Positions 1-6,858 of a DNA stretch of 7,169 nt are shown here, piece by piece; positions within the stretch are counted from its first letter, which is position 1, and every line of letters starts with the position of its first letter. Origin of the DNA: a bacterium BMS3Bbin07 (GTDB lineage Bacteria > Nitrospirota > Thermodesulfovibrionia > Thermodesulfovibrionales > JdFR-85); assembly GCA_002898135.1 (NCBI GenBank), contig BDTQ01000304.1, forward strand, positions 1 to 7,169, in the 5' to 3' direction. The notes below the pieces were generated by a model that was not told the origin of the DNA, made no database searches, and was given only the letters and a program-made list of their open reading frames with translations. The position numbers were made by a program, and so were the translations under genes.

Positions 1-48
1 GTGGGCTATGTGTATGCATGGCGGAAAGAGGCGTTTACGTGGGAATAA
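1..48 (+). CDS. nuoA: NADH-quinone oxidoreductase subunit A, C-terminal end only
   Basis: Only the last 15 codons and the TAA stop lie in the window; they read VGYVYAWRKEAFTWE. NuoA is a small three-helix membrane subunit at the junction of the peripheral and membrane arms of complex I. Its C-terminus after the last helix typically ends in a short charged and aromatic tail of the form Y-x-W-R-K-x-A-x-x-W, which this peptide matches. Position supports the call, because nuoA almost always sits directly before nuoB and the reading frame ends 31 nt before the nuoB start. The rest of the gene, including all transmembrane helices, lies outside the window, so nothing can be said about its integrity. 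Confidence 0.85.
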   Translation: MGYVYAWRKEAFTWE

Positions 49-66
49 GGATTGACAATCCCAAAC

Positions 67-71
67 AGGAG
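67..71 (+). promoter_or_regulatory. Shine-Dalgarno site of nuoB
   Basis: AGGAG lies 8 nt before the ATG at 80. This is ideal spacing and favours that ATG over the in-frame TTG at 77, which would leave only 5 nt. Confidence 0.75.
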
Positions 72-79
72 TTGGTTTG

Positions 80-601
80 ATGATAATTGATACTACGACT
101 ACAATGGTAGAGGTTGAAGAAGGGGTTAAGATAATCCCGGGAGCCAATACCATTATCACCACTATGGACAAGCTCATCAACTGGGGAAGGGTCTCTTCAC
201 TCTGGCCCGTCACCTTTGGGCTTGCCTGCTGTGCCATTGAGATGATGACCGCCGGTTCAAGTCATTATGACGTTGACCGTCTTGGCATGATCTTCAGGGG
301 GTCTCCGAGGCAGGCTGACCTTCTTATAGTTGCAGGAACCGTTACCAAAAAGATGGCACCGATTGTCAGGAGGATTTACGACCAGATGCCGGAGCCGAGG
401 TATGTGATATCCATGGGGAGCTGTGCATGTACGGGTGGTATCTTCCGTTCCTACAGCACTGTTCAGGGTTGTGACAGCTTCCTTCCTGTGGATGTGTTTG
501 TGCCTGGCTGTCCACCAAGACCTGAGGCACTTATGTACGGAATTGGAAAGTTGCAGGAAAAGATCAGAAAGGAGTATTTCCGTTGGAGCCGCTGGAGATA
601 A
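80..601 (+). CDS. nuoB: NADH-quinone oxidoreductase subunit B (N2 cluster subunit)
   Basis: This 173-residue Q-module subunit carries the terminal [4Fe-4S] cluster N2, which reduces quinone at the interface with NuoD. The expected ligands are present: the tandem pair in [10 protein letters not shown] (C50, C51), C115 in SMGSC, and C144 in VPGCPPRPE. The conserved family blocks [15 protein letters not shown] and VQGCD are also visible. The length fits the family (roughly 160-220 residues). The ATG at 80 is chosen because AGGAG at 67-71 is 8 nt upstream; the TTG at 77 would add a single Met. The N-terminus has a short Thr run (TTTT) ahead of the conserved core, which is of no known meaning. The last 19 nt overlap the start of nuoC, so the C-terminal tail (WSRWR) is shaped by a region that also encodes the NuoC start. 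Confidence 0.97.
   Translation: MIIDTTTTMVEVEEGVKIIPGANTIITTMDKLINWGRVSSLWPVTFGLACCAIEMMTAGSSHYDVDRLGMIFRGSPRQADLLIVAGTVTKKMAPIVRRIYDQMPEPRYVISMGSCACTGGIFRSYSTVQGCDSFLPVDVFVPGCPPRPEALMYGIGKLQEKIRKEYFRWSRWR
568..574 (+). promoter_or_regulatory. Shine-Dalgarno site of nuoC, inside nuoB
   Basis: AAAGGAG ends 8 nt before the TTG at 583. It decides the nuoC start: this site, together with homology-like NuoC sequence beginning at the first residue, makes TTG the initiator although the start lies inside nuoB. Confidence 0.7.
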
Positions 602-1116
602 CAGGGAGGATTAAGGAGAGATTTCCCGACGAAGTCCTGGATGTCGTAGAGTTCAGGGAACAGCTCTCTGTGGCAATAAAGAAGGAGAGAATTGTCGAGA
701 TCTGCCGCTGGCTGCATGATGAGACTGACCTCAGATTTGACTACCTTAAAGACATCTGCGGAGTGGATTATCTCGGTAAAAAACCTGTGAGGTTTGAGGT
801 TGTTTATACATTGTACTCAATGAGACACCAGCACATGCTGAGGCTTAAGGCCACGGTTAGTGAAGATGAGGCTTATATTGACACTGTGGTGCCTGTCTGG
901 ATTGGCGCCAACTGGCATGAGCGGGAGTGTTACGACATGTACGGTATAAGGTTTACCGGTCATCCTGATCTCAGCAGGGTTTTGATGCCTGAGGACTGGG
1001 AGGGCCATCCATTAAGGAAGGACTATCCTGAAGGGGGGCCAGAGAGAGAGTGGCCGGGCTTTCAGGAGGTTCTTGACAAGGCGAAAAAGTTTAAGGAGTT
1101 TTCGTGGCAGGGATAG
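583..1116 (+). CDS. nuoC: NADH-quinone oxidoreductase subunit C (30 kDa type)
   Basis: This 177-residue protein has no cofactor and belongs to the 30-kDa subunit family, which packs against NuoD in the Q module. The family signature is at residues 113-149: it opens [10 protein letters not shown], continues [14 protein letters not shown] and ends GHPLRKDYP. The N-terminal part ([21 protein letters not shown]) also looks like a normal NuoC beginning, so the TTG start is credible. No ATG occurs in frame until about residue 80, which would remove half the domain. The start overlaps nuoB by 19 nt and the end overlaps nuoD by 13 nt, implying translational coupling. It is a separate polypeptide, not the NuoCD fusion seen in enterobacteria. 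The length is near the lower end of stand-alone NuoC proteins, and no domain appears to be missing. Confidence 0.96.
   Translation: MEPLEITGRIKERFPDEVLDVVEFREQLSVAIKKERIVEICRWLHDETDLRFDYLKDICGVDYLGKKPVRFEVVYTLYSMRHQHMLRLKATVSEDEAYIDTVVPVWIGANWHERECYDMYGIRFTGHPDLSRVLMPEDWEGHPLRKDYPEGGPEREWPGFQEVLDKAKKFKEFSWQG
1093..1098 (+). promoter_or_regulatory. Shine-Dalgarno site of nuoD, inside nuoC
   Basis: AAGGAG lies 5 nt before the GTG at 1104, within the last codons of nuoC. It supports GTG as the nuoD initiator. Confidence 0.7.
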
Positions 1117-2300
1117 AGAAATCGCTTCAGACCAAAGAGCTTACCGTCAGTATGGGCCCCCAGCACCCATCCACCCACGGCGTTCTCAGACTCGTGCTTG
1201 AACTTGACGGAGAAACAGTTGTTAAATGCACCCCCCATGTGGGTTATCTTCACCGCGGGGTTGAAAAACTTGCCGAGGGTATGACCTACCTGCAGGCATT
1301 GCCCTTATCAGACAGGCTTGATTATATATCTTCAATGTCCAATAACGTTGGCTATTGTCTTGCCGTGGAAAGGCTTTTCGGGATTGAGGCGCCTGACAGG
1401 GCAAAGTTTATCAGGACAATAGTCTGTGAGATGACCCGTATCAGCAGCCATATCATCTGGGTTGCCACCCATGCCCTTGACCTTGGTGCAATGACCGTAT
1501 TCCTTTACTCTTTCAGGGAGAGGGAGTGGTTGCTTGACCTCTTTGAAATGCTCTGCGGTGCAAGGCTGACCGTGAGTTATCCGAGGATTGGAGGGGTCAG
1601 AAACGATGTCTCCCAGGAGTTCATAGACAGCCTGTATAAGTTTACCGATGAGTTTCCAAAGAGGATTGAAGAGTACGAGACCCTTATTGACAAGAACCGT
1701 ATCTGGCTTGGGAGGACAAAGGGGATTGGTGTGATCTCGGCAGAGGAGGCAATAAACTGGGGTCTCAGCGGGCCGGTACTCAGGGGGTCCGGAGTTGACT
1801 ATGATATAAGAAAACGTTTCCCCTATGATGCCTACGACAAGGTCGACTTTGATGTGCCTTTAGGCAAGAACGGGGATGTGTATGATAGATACCGCTGCAG
1901 GATGGAAGAACTGAGACAGTCAATCAGGATAATCAGGCAGTGCATTGAGAGACTTCCGCGTGGTCCTGTAATGACTCCTGATGCACCTAAATTCACATTG
2001 CCGCCAAAGGAGAGGGTCCTGGCGGACATGGAATCATTGATACACCATTTTGTGCTGATAACAAAAGGGCCGATGGCTGCCCCGGAAGGTGAGATATACG
2101 TTGCCACCGAGGTTCCTAAGGGTGAGCTTGGTTTCTACATTGTAAGTGATGGTACGGGAAAGCCTTACAGGATGAGGGTAAGGGCCCCTTCCTTTGTCCA
2201 TGTCTCGTTACTTCCGAGGCTCTGTGAGGGGGGGCTGGTGGCTGATGTTGTAGCCAATATCGGCACAATCGATATAGTGCTTGGAGAATGTGACAGGTAA
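1104..2300 (+). CDS. nuoD: NADH-quinone oxidoreductase subunit D (49 kDa type)
   Basis: This 398-residue Q-module subunit is related to the large subunit of NiFe hydrogenases and forms most of the quinone-head pocket. The N-terminal loop [13 protein letters not shown] is at residues 17-29. By eye alignment with Thermus Nqo4, H25 corresponds to His38 and Y74 (in RLDYISSM) to Tyr87, the two residues that contact the quinone headgroup. Other family blocks are [64 protein letters not shown] and the C-terminal DIVLGECDR. The length is about 400, as usual. It starts with GTG behind AAGGAG and overlaps nuoC by 13 nt. It lacks the paired CxxC metal ligands of true hydrogenases, consistent with complex I rather than a membrane hydrogenase. 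Confidence 0.98.
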   Translation: MAGIEKSLQTKELTVSMGPQHPSTHGVLRLVLELDGETVVKCTPHVGYLHRGVEKLAEGMTYLQALPLSDRLDYISSMSNNVGYCLAVERLFGIEAPDRAKFIRTIVCEMTRISSHIIWVATHALDLGAMTVFLYSFREREWLLDLFEMLCGARLTVSYPRIGGVRNDVSQEFIDSLYKFTDEFPKRIEEYETLIDKNRIWLGRTKGIGVISAEEAINWGLSGPVLRGSGVDYDIRKRFPYDAYDKVDFDVPLGKNGDVYDRYRCRMEELRQSIRIIRQCIERLPRGPVMTPDAPKFTLPPKERVLADMESLIHHFVLITKGPMAAPEGEIYVATEVPKGELGFYIVSDGTGKPYRMRVRAPSFVHVSLLPRLCEGGLVADVVANIGTIDIVLGECDR

Positions 2301-2306
2301 CAATTA

Positions 2307-2334
2307 AAAAGCTGAAAGTCAAAAGCTGAAAATC
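2307..2334 (+). repeat. Two-copy 14-nt direct repeat in the nuoD-nuoE spacer
   Basis: AAAAGCTGAAAGTC (2307-2320) is followed immediately by AAAAGCTGAAAATC (2321-2334), identical at 13 of 14 positions. It fills about half of the 51-nt spacer. The first 10 nt, AAAAGCTGAA, recur in the nuoF-nuoG spacer at 4207-4216. The function is unknown. It displaces a normal SD: the nearest AGGA (2335-2338) is 13 nt from the nuoE ATG. Confidence 0.7.
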
Positions 2335-2351
2335 AGGAAAACTAACATATC

Positions 2352-2807
2352 ATGGATATTTTTGAAGAGATAAGAGCTTTAACAGAGAAGTACCCCGACC
2401 GGAGGGGTGCCCTGCTCCCTGCACTCTATATTGCACAGGAAGATGCGGGCTGGCTGAGCCAGGAGGCCCTTGAGAGGGTCTCCAGTGCCCTGAACCTGCC
2501 ACAGGCTACTGTAAAGGGGGTGGCAACCTTTTATTCCATGTATAAACACCGGCCAATGGGGCGTCATCTTATACAGTTATGCACCAATGTGGCCTGTATG
2601 ATTATGGGTGCGGAAAGCCTTGTGGACTTCCTGAAGGGTAAATACGGGCTTGAACCCGGCGGGACAACCGGGGACGGAAGGTTTTCGCTGGTAATAATGG
2701 AGTGTATAGGAGCCTGTGACAGGGCACCTGCAATGCTTGTGGATACGGACTTTCACTCTGACCTTACCGAGGGCAATATAGTGGAGATACTTGAGGAGTA
2801 CGAATAA
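2352..2807 (+). CDS. nuoE: NADH-quinone oxidoreductase subunit E (24 kDa type, [2Fe-2S])
   Basis: This 151-residue N-module subunit has a helical N-terminus followed by a thioredoxin-like [2Fe-2S] ferredoxin domain. It holds cluster N1a beside the FMN of NuoF. All four ligands are visible: C77 and C82 in LCTNVAC, and C118 and C122 in ECIGACDRAP. Upstream of these is the usual block VKGVATFYSMY (residues 54-64), and the N-terminus PDRRGALLPALYIAQ fits the family. The ATG at 2352 is the only plausible start, because an in-frame TAA lies 9 nt upstream. The SD is poor (AGGA 13 nt away), which is unlike nuoB-D. At 151 residues it is slightly shorter than many NuoE proteins (about 160-180) because of a short N-terminus. 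It is a stand-alone gene, not fused to nuoF. Confidence 0.96.
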   Translation: MDIFEEIRALTEKYPDRRGALLPALYIAQEDAGWLSQEALERVSSALNLPQATVKGVATFYSMYKHRPMGRHLIQLCTNVACMIMGAESLVDFLKGKYGLEPGGTTGDGRFSLVIMECIGACDRAPAMLVDTDFHSDLTEGNIVEILEEYE

Positions 2808-2812
2808 AACCT

Positions 2813-2838
2813 GAAATCTTTGGCAACAGGAAATCTTT
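2813..2838 (+). repeat. 9-nt direct repeat in the nuoE-nuoF spacer
   Basis: GAAATCTTT occurs at 2813-2821 and again at 2830-2838, a 17-nt period. It lies just after the nuoE stop, upstream of a second and different repeat in the same spacer. It could be chance in AT-rich DNA. Confidence 0.4.
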
Positions 2839-2860
2839 AAACGAAGTATTATTCAGTTTG

Positions 2861-2890
2861 GAATTAGTGTGAATTAGTGTCAATTCGTAG
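2861..2890 (+). repeat. 10-nt tandem repeat before nuoF
   Basis: GAATTAGTGT is present in two perfect adjacent copies (2861-2870 and 2871-2880), followed by a decayed third unit CAATTCGTAG (2881-2890, 6 of 10 matches). It ends 18 nt before the nuoF ATG. The 101-nt spacer as a whole (2808-2908) holds no open reading frame of note and no stem-loop with a T-run. A weak 5-bp inverted repeat, AATTC/GAATT (2882-2886 and 2893-2897), is the only possible hairpin. The role is unknown. Confidence 0.7.
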
Positions 2891-2908
2891 CTGAATTCAA
2901 TTAAGGTT

Positions 2909-4189
2909 ATGGAAAAATTTCTGTTAAAAAACATCGAAAATCCGGCGTCAGCCAGCCTTGAGGTATACCTGAAGGTTGGTGGCTATGAGTCCCTGAACAA
3001 GGCCCTTCAGATGGAGCCTGCGGATATTATTGCAGAAGTCAAGGCAGCAGGGCTGAGGGGCAGGGGCGGGGCGGGTTTTCCTACAGGCATGAAGTGGGAT
3101 TTTGCCTCCAGAGACGTAAAATTTCCGAAATACCTTATATGTAATGCTGATGAGGGCGAGCCCGGGACATTTAAGGACAGGCCCATACTCGAAAAAAATC
3201 CACACCTCCTTATTGAAGGGATGGTAATATCCGCCCATGCCCTCAAGTCTGAGATGGGGTACATATATCTCAGGGGTGAGTACCCTTACGCAAAGATTGT
3301 CCTTGAGAAGGCAATTGAAGAGGCGTATGCAACCGGGTATCTTGGAGATAATATAGCCGGGAAGGGGGTTGGGTTTCACCTTAGCGTTCATCAGGGTGCC
3401 GGGGCCTATATCTGCGGAGAGGAGACTGCACTGATAGATTCAATAGAGGGCAGGAGGGGACAGCCGAGGATCAAGCCTCCTTTTCCCGTTAATGTCGGTG
3501 CCTGGGGAATGCCTACAATTGTCAATAATGTGGAGACCCTGGCGAACATACCGTTAATTGTATCCATAGGTGCTGAAAAGTATGCTGCAATAGGAAACCC
3601 CGAGTGTCCAGGGCCGAAACTCTTTTCTGTAAGCTGCTGTGTTGAAAGACCAGGTGTTTATGAGTTACCGATGGGAACCACCCTCAGGGAGATTATATAT
3701 GACCATGCCGGTGGCGTACGGGGTGGCCGGGAACTCAAGGCAGTGATTCCGGGTGGTATCTCAACGCCGGTGCTGACACCCGATGGAATAGATTGCCCCA
3801 TGGACTTTGTTAATCTTCCAAAGCGTGGCAGCATGCTTGGTTCAGGGGCGGTTATGGTTTTTGATGACACCGTATGCCTGGTGAAGGTCTGCTGGCGGGC
3901 GATGAGGTTTTTTGAGCATGAATCATGCGGTAAATGTACGCCGTGCCGCGAAGGCACCGGATGGATGAGGGATATACTTGAAAGAATCGAGGGTGGATTT
4001 GGTCGTGAGGGTGATATAGAGCTGTTGCAGGATATAGCACTCAGCATTACCGGAAAGACCTTCTGTCCATTGGGTGATGGCGCTGCAGGTGTTGTTCTCG
4101 GGTTTATAAAGAATTTCTCTGATGAGTTCATGTATCATATCACGAATAAAAAATGTATGGTAAATAAAGACTCACAGAGTGCCGGATAA
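2909..4189 (+). CDS. nuoF: NADH-quinone oxidoreductase subunit F (51 kDa type, FMN and NADH site)
   Basis: This 426-residue catalytic entry subunit oxidises NADH through FMN and passes electrons to [4Fe-4S] cluster N3. The FMN-binding glycine-rich loop GLRGRGGAGFPTG is at residues 48-60. NADEGEPGTFKDR is at 79-91, and the nucleotide-site block GAGAYICGEETAL is at 163-175, with the adjacent Glu pair E171/E172. N3 ligands are C340, C343 and C346 in SCGKCTPCREG, plus C386 in TFCPLGDGAA. All key residues are intact, so NADH oxidation is expected. The length is normal for the family (about 420-445). The ATG at 2909 is taken as the start because the protein begins like other NuoF (FLLKNI). It has only AAGG 2 nt upstream, so the ribosome site is weak. 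An in-frame TAG at 2888 limits any earlier start. Confidence 0.97.
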   Translation: MEKFLLKNIENPASASLEVYLKVGGYESLNKALQMEPADIIAEVKAAGLRGRGGAGFPTGMKWDFASRDVKFPKYLICNADEGEPGTFKDRPILEKNPHLLIEGMVISAHALKSEMGYIYLRGEYPYAKIVLEKAIEEAYATGYLGDNIAGKGVGFHLSVHQGAGAYICGEETALIDSIEGRRGQPRIKPPFPVNVGAWGMPTIVNNVETLANIPLIVSIGAEKYAAIGNPECPGPKLFSVSCCVERPGVYELPMGTTLREIIYDHAGGVRGGRELKAVIPGGISTPVLTPDGIDCPMDFVNLPKRGSMLGSGAVMVFDDTVCLVKVCWRAMRFFEHESCGKCTPCREGTGWMRDILERIEGGFGREGDIELLQDIALSITGKTFCPLGDGAAGVVLGFIKNFSDEFMYHITNKKCMVNKDSQSAG

Positions 4190-4206
4190 TCAGGGGATAT
4201 GGGTTT

Positions 4207-4237
4207 AAAAGCTGAAGCTTATGACCTGTAACCTGAC
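4207..4237 (+). repeat. Short repeats in the nuoF-nuoG spacer
   Basis: AAAAGCTGAA (4207-4216) is identical to the first 10 nt of the repeat unit between nuoD and nuoE. It is followed at 4224-4237 by two adjacent 7-mers, ACCTGTA and ACCTGAC (5 of 7 identical). A small inverted repeat, AAGC-TGAA-GCTT (4209-4220), overlaps the first element, but at 4 bp it is too weak to be called a terminator. The rest of the 65-nt spacer (4190-4254) holds only the nuoG ribosome site. Confidence 0.55.
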
Positions 4238-4247
4238 AACCGGATAA

Positions 4248-4252
4248 AAGGA
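4248..4252 (+). promoter_or_regulatory. Shine-Dalgarno site of nuoG (close spacing)
   Basis: AAGGA lies only 2 nt before the ATG at 4255. The match is good but unusually close. The start is supported mainly by the protein, which begins with the normal NuoG opening MIKVTIDG. Confidence 0.45.
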
Positions 4253-4254
4253 AG

Positions 4255-6858
4255 ATGATTAAGGTAACCATAGACGGAAGAGATGTTGAACTCGAAAACC
4301 CTGTGACTGTCCTTGAGGCGGCAAAACAGGCGGGTATCATCATACCGACGCTCTGCTACTTTGAGGGACTGACTCCCTTTGGCGGTTGCAGGTTGTGCCT
4401 TGTGGAGGTGGAGAAGCTTCCCAAATTGCAGACTTCATGCACCCTTATGACGGCAGACGGTATGGTGGTCAGGACAGAGACTGATCAGATAAAGGCTGCA
4501 AGGCGTTCAGTACTCGAATTTCTGCTCATCAACCATCCCCTTGACTGTCCCTTTTGCGACAAGGCAGGGGAGTGTGACCTGCAGGACCTTGTTGCACGCT
4601 ACGGGCCTGAGGCAGGCCGTTTTGCAGAGGGGAAGAGACGGCACCCGGAGAGCTTTGATGATCCGATTATTGTGAGGAATATGGAGAGGTGTGTGCTCTG
4701 TACGAGGTGTGTAAGGATGTGTAATGACCTTCAGGCTTCGTATTCCATTTCAGTGACAGGAAGAGGCAGCCATTCATTTGTAGAGCCCTTCTCCGGTGGT
4801 AAATACAACTGTGAGTATTGTGGCAACTGTCTCACGGTATGTCCTGTTGGTGCGATAATGTCAAGGCTTCACAGGCATACTTACAGACCCTGGTTTGTTG
4901 AGAAGGAGATAGAGACCGTATGTGGTTTCTGCGGTGTGGGTTGCTCCATGGTTCTGCAAATGAGGGAAAACTCCATAATAAGGGCCATACCAAGGGCCGA
5001 GGTTGGGTTCAATAAAGGCCTTTTGTGTGTAAGGGGGCGTTTTGGTTATGAATATGTTGAGAGTGAGGCTCAGCTTACAACCCCCCTTATGAGGGTGGAT
5101 GGAGAACTGAAGCAGGTAAGCTGGGAAGAGGCGATTACCTTTATAGCAAGGCGTCTTAAAGAGATAAAGGATGCGTTTGGCGGAAGGGCTATTGGTGCCA
5201 TTGCATCGGGAAGATGCACAAATGAAGATAATTACATGCTGCAGAAATTTATCAGGTTCGTCATTGGTTCAAACAACATTGATTCCTCTGCGAGGAATTA
5301 TTATGCCCCGGCAGAGACCTATCTTGAGAGTATATTCGGACAGGGAATTACGGCAAACCTTATCTCCGGTATAGCCAACTCGGATGGTGTCCTTGTTGTT
5401 GGCGGCGATCCCACGGCGATAAATCCAATACTCGGGCTTCAGATAAGGGCTTCGTGGAGAAGTGGCGGTAAGGTTATAGCCCTTGGCGCCCCTGGAGGGT
5501 TAAAGAGGTTTGTAGCTTACGAATTGATGCCCACGCCATACTCGGAGGAGATTGTGCTCTCAGCCATTGTGGGCAGACTTCTGAAAGGCAAGGCACTCAG
5601 TGGTGAGAATACGGCAGTAGAGGCCAAACTAAGGAGCCTCAGGATACCATCAGATGAGGATATGGAAGTGACGGGCATATCACCTGAAGATATTGCGAGG
5701 GCATCTGATGACCTTGCAGGGATGGCAACTTCTGTTGTAGTTATAGGTCCTGATATCATACAGAGGGAAAGGGCATCCAAAAACCTCTTCCTTCTCGGTG
5801 CAATAGCCTATCTGATAAATGCGAGGATTTTTCTCCTTTCCGAAAGGCCGAATTATCAGGGCGTGATGGATATGGGTTGTTTGCCGGATTTCCTGCCCGG
5901 GGGAAGGCCGGTTGAGCTTGAGATGTTCAGGCACAAGATAGAGGATGCACTTGGTATGAAGGCACCGGAGGATAGGGGGTTGACCCTTTTTGAGATGATA
6001 AATGAGGCTGAAACCGGAGGACTGAAGGCCCTCTATGTTATGGGTGAGAACCCGCTCTTTAATATTCCCGATAGTGCAAGGGTGAAGAAGGCACTTGGAA
6101 ATCTGGAACTGCTTGTGGTTCAGGATATTCACCTTACGGAGACTGCCGGGATTGCGGATGTGGTTTTGCCTGCAACGGCTTGGCCTGAAAAGGAGGGGAC
6201 ATTTACAAACCTTGAAAGGCGGGTGCAGCGGGTCAGGAAGGCCAGGAGAGGCAAGCTGGCATCCTATGGCAGGGATGACTGGAAGATCATTGCAGATATT
6301 GCCGAGAGATTCGGAATGACAAGGAAATACCACAGGGTGGAGGATGTGTGGGAGGAGATAATGCATGTCTCAGCCCTTCACGCCGGGCTCGGTTACGAGG
6401 ATATCGCAGACGGAAAGGCCGTCTGGCCCTATTCCGGCGAGCCCTTGAGGGGGATGGAAGGTGATTTTTCAGTTGAGGGGCTTGAGGATCTGCCCCATGT
6501 CCAGGATTCCGAAAAGCCTTATTTAATGATAGAGAGATCTTTATATCACTCGGGTACATTCAGCAGAAGGTCAAAGGCCCTGCTCAGTATCTATCCGGAA
6601 CCTTATTTAATGATAAATCCCGTGCTGTCAGAGAGGCTTGGACTTGCAGAGGGTGAGAAGGCACGGATAAGCAATGAACGGGGAGTGCTTGAGCTGAAAG
6701 TGAAATTGAATAAAGACGTGCCTGATGGTCAGGTGCTGCTTTCCAATACCTTTGAGGGCTTCGGTGCCATGGGGTTGATTGGTTTCTCAACAGGCCCAGT
6801 TATCGGGTCTCTGTATATCAGGGATAATACCGTGAGAGTGGAGAAGGTGCTGGTATGA
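4255..6858 (+). CDS. nuoG: NADH-quinone oxidoreductase subunit G (75 kDa type), formate-dehydrogenase-like
   Basis: This 867-residue N-module subunit forms most of the iron-sulfur wire from NuoF to the Q module. Ligands in order: N1b [2Fe-2S] C34, C45, C48, C62; the His-Cys N5 set H94, C98, C101, C107; then two full ferredoxin motifs, C146/C149/C152/C156 and C186/C189/C192/C196; then the N7-type set C223, C226, C230, C258. A molybdopterin-oxidoreductase-like domain follows (about 260-750) with GENP (597-600) and [19 protein letters not shown] (634-652). A C-terminal dinucleotide-binding-like domain covers about 755-866. At the place of the formate dehydrogenase metal ligand (the C/U-H pair) it has Y349-Y350, so no molybdenum catalysis is expected. 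It could be mistaken for a formate dehydrogenase alpha chain, but position between nuoF and nuoH and the Tyr substitutions argue for NuoG. It overlaps nuoH by 4 nt. Confidence 0.95.
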   Translation: MIKVTIDGRDVELENPVTVLEAAKQAGIIIPTLCYFEGLTPFGGCRLCLVEVEKLPKLQTSCTLMTADGMVVRTETDQIKAARRSVLEFLLINHPLDCPFCDKAGECDLQDLVARYGPEAGRFAEGKRRHPESFDDPIIVRNMERCVLCTRCVRMCNDLQASYSISVTGRGSHSFVEPFSGGKYNCEYCGNCLTVCPVGAIMSRLHRHTYRPWFVEKEIETVCGFCGVGCSMVLQMRENSIIRAIPRAEVGFNKGLLCVRGRFGYEYVESEAQLTTPLMRVDGELKQVSWEEAITFIARRLKEIKDAFGGRAIGAIASGRCTNEDNYMLQKFIRFVIGSNNIDSSARNYYAPAETYLESIFGQGITANLISGIANSDGVLVVGGDPTAINPILGLQIRASWRSGGKVIALGAPGGLKRFVAYELMPTPYSEEIVLSAIVGRLLKGKALSGENTAVEAKLRSLRIPSDEDMEVTGISPEDIARASDDLAGMATSVVVIGPDIIQRERASKNLFLLGAIAYLINARIFLLSERPNYQGVMDMGCLPDFLPGGRPVELEMFRHKIEDALGMKAPEDRGLTLFEMINEAETGGLKALYVMGENPLFNIPDSARVKKALGNLELLVVQDIHLTETAGIADVVLPATAWPEKEGTFTNLERRVQRVRKARRGKLASYGRDDWKIIADIAERFGMTRKYHRVEDVWEEIMHVSALHAGLGYEDIADGKAVWPYSGEPLRGMEGDFSVEGLEDLPHVQDSEKPYLMIERSLYHSGTFSRRSKALLSIYPEPYLMINPVLSERLGLAEGEKARISNERGVLELKVKLNKDVPDGQVLLSNTFEGFGAMGLIGFSTGPVIGSLYIRDNTVRVEKVLV
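6517..6615 (+). repeat. In-frame 15-nt direct repeat within nuoG
   Basis: CCTTATTTAATGATA occurs at 6517-6531 and 6601-6615, 84 nt apart and in the same frame. Both copies encode PYLMI (residues 755-759 and 783-787) with identical codons, including TTA for Leu. The flanking sequence is not repeated. It may be a local conversion event or convergence between two strands of the C-terminal domain. Confidence 0.5.
6844..6849 (+). promoter_or_regulatory. Shine-Dalgarno site of nuoH, inside nuoG
   Basis: AAGGTG ends 5 nt before the ATG at 6855 (7 nt counted from the AAGG core). It lies within the final codons of nuoG and supports the ATGA-coupled start. Confidence 0.55.

Noticed and set aside
52..80. 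TTGACA (52-57) between nuoA and nuoB as a -35 promoter element
   Set aside because: No TATAAT-like hexamer occurs at about 17 nt spacing (the bases there are around GTTTGA), and the position is inside an evident operon.
2270..2300. C396 in the NuoD C-terminus (DIVLGECDR) as a remnant NiFe-hydrogenase ligand
   Set aside because: In hydrogenases the motif is DPCxxC. Here the Cys is one position off, the first Cys is Val, and the N-terminal CxxC pair is absent.
2882..2897. AATTC/GAATT inverted repeat as a terminator or attenuator between nuoE and nuoF
   Set aside because: The stem is only 5 bp and AT-rich with no following T-run, so it is not a credible intrinsic terminator.
2948..4131. Several minus-strand frames of 85-157 codons opposite nuoF
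   Set aside because: They mirror the conserved NuoF coding sequence and look like low-complexity Pro/Ser/Ile-rich shadow translations.
4209..4220. AAGC-TGAA-GCTT hairpin as a regulatory RNA structure before nuoG
   Set aside because: A 4-bp stem with a tetraloop is easily found by chance and overlaps the micro-repeat. No flanking pairing extends it.
5680..6366. Long minus-strand open frame (228 codons) opposite nuoG
   Set aside because: It lies wholly antisense to well-conserved nuoG sequence, its translation shows no recognisable motif, and it has no operon context. It is a shadow of the coding strand.
4255..6858. Reading the 867-residue gene as a true formate dehydrogenase alpha subunit
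   Set aside because: It has Tyr-Tyr at the metal-ligand/His positions, a normal NuoG N-terminus (N1b and His-Cys N5), and sits exactly between nuoF and nuoH with a 4-nt overlap.
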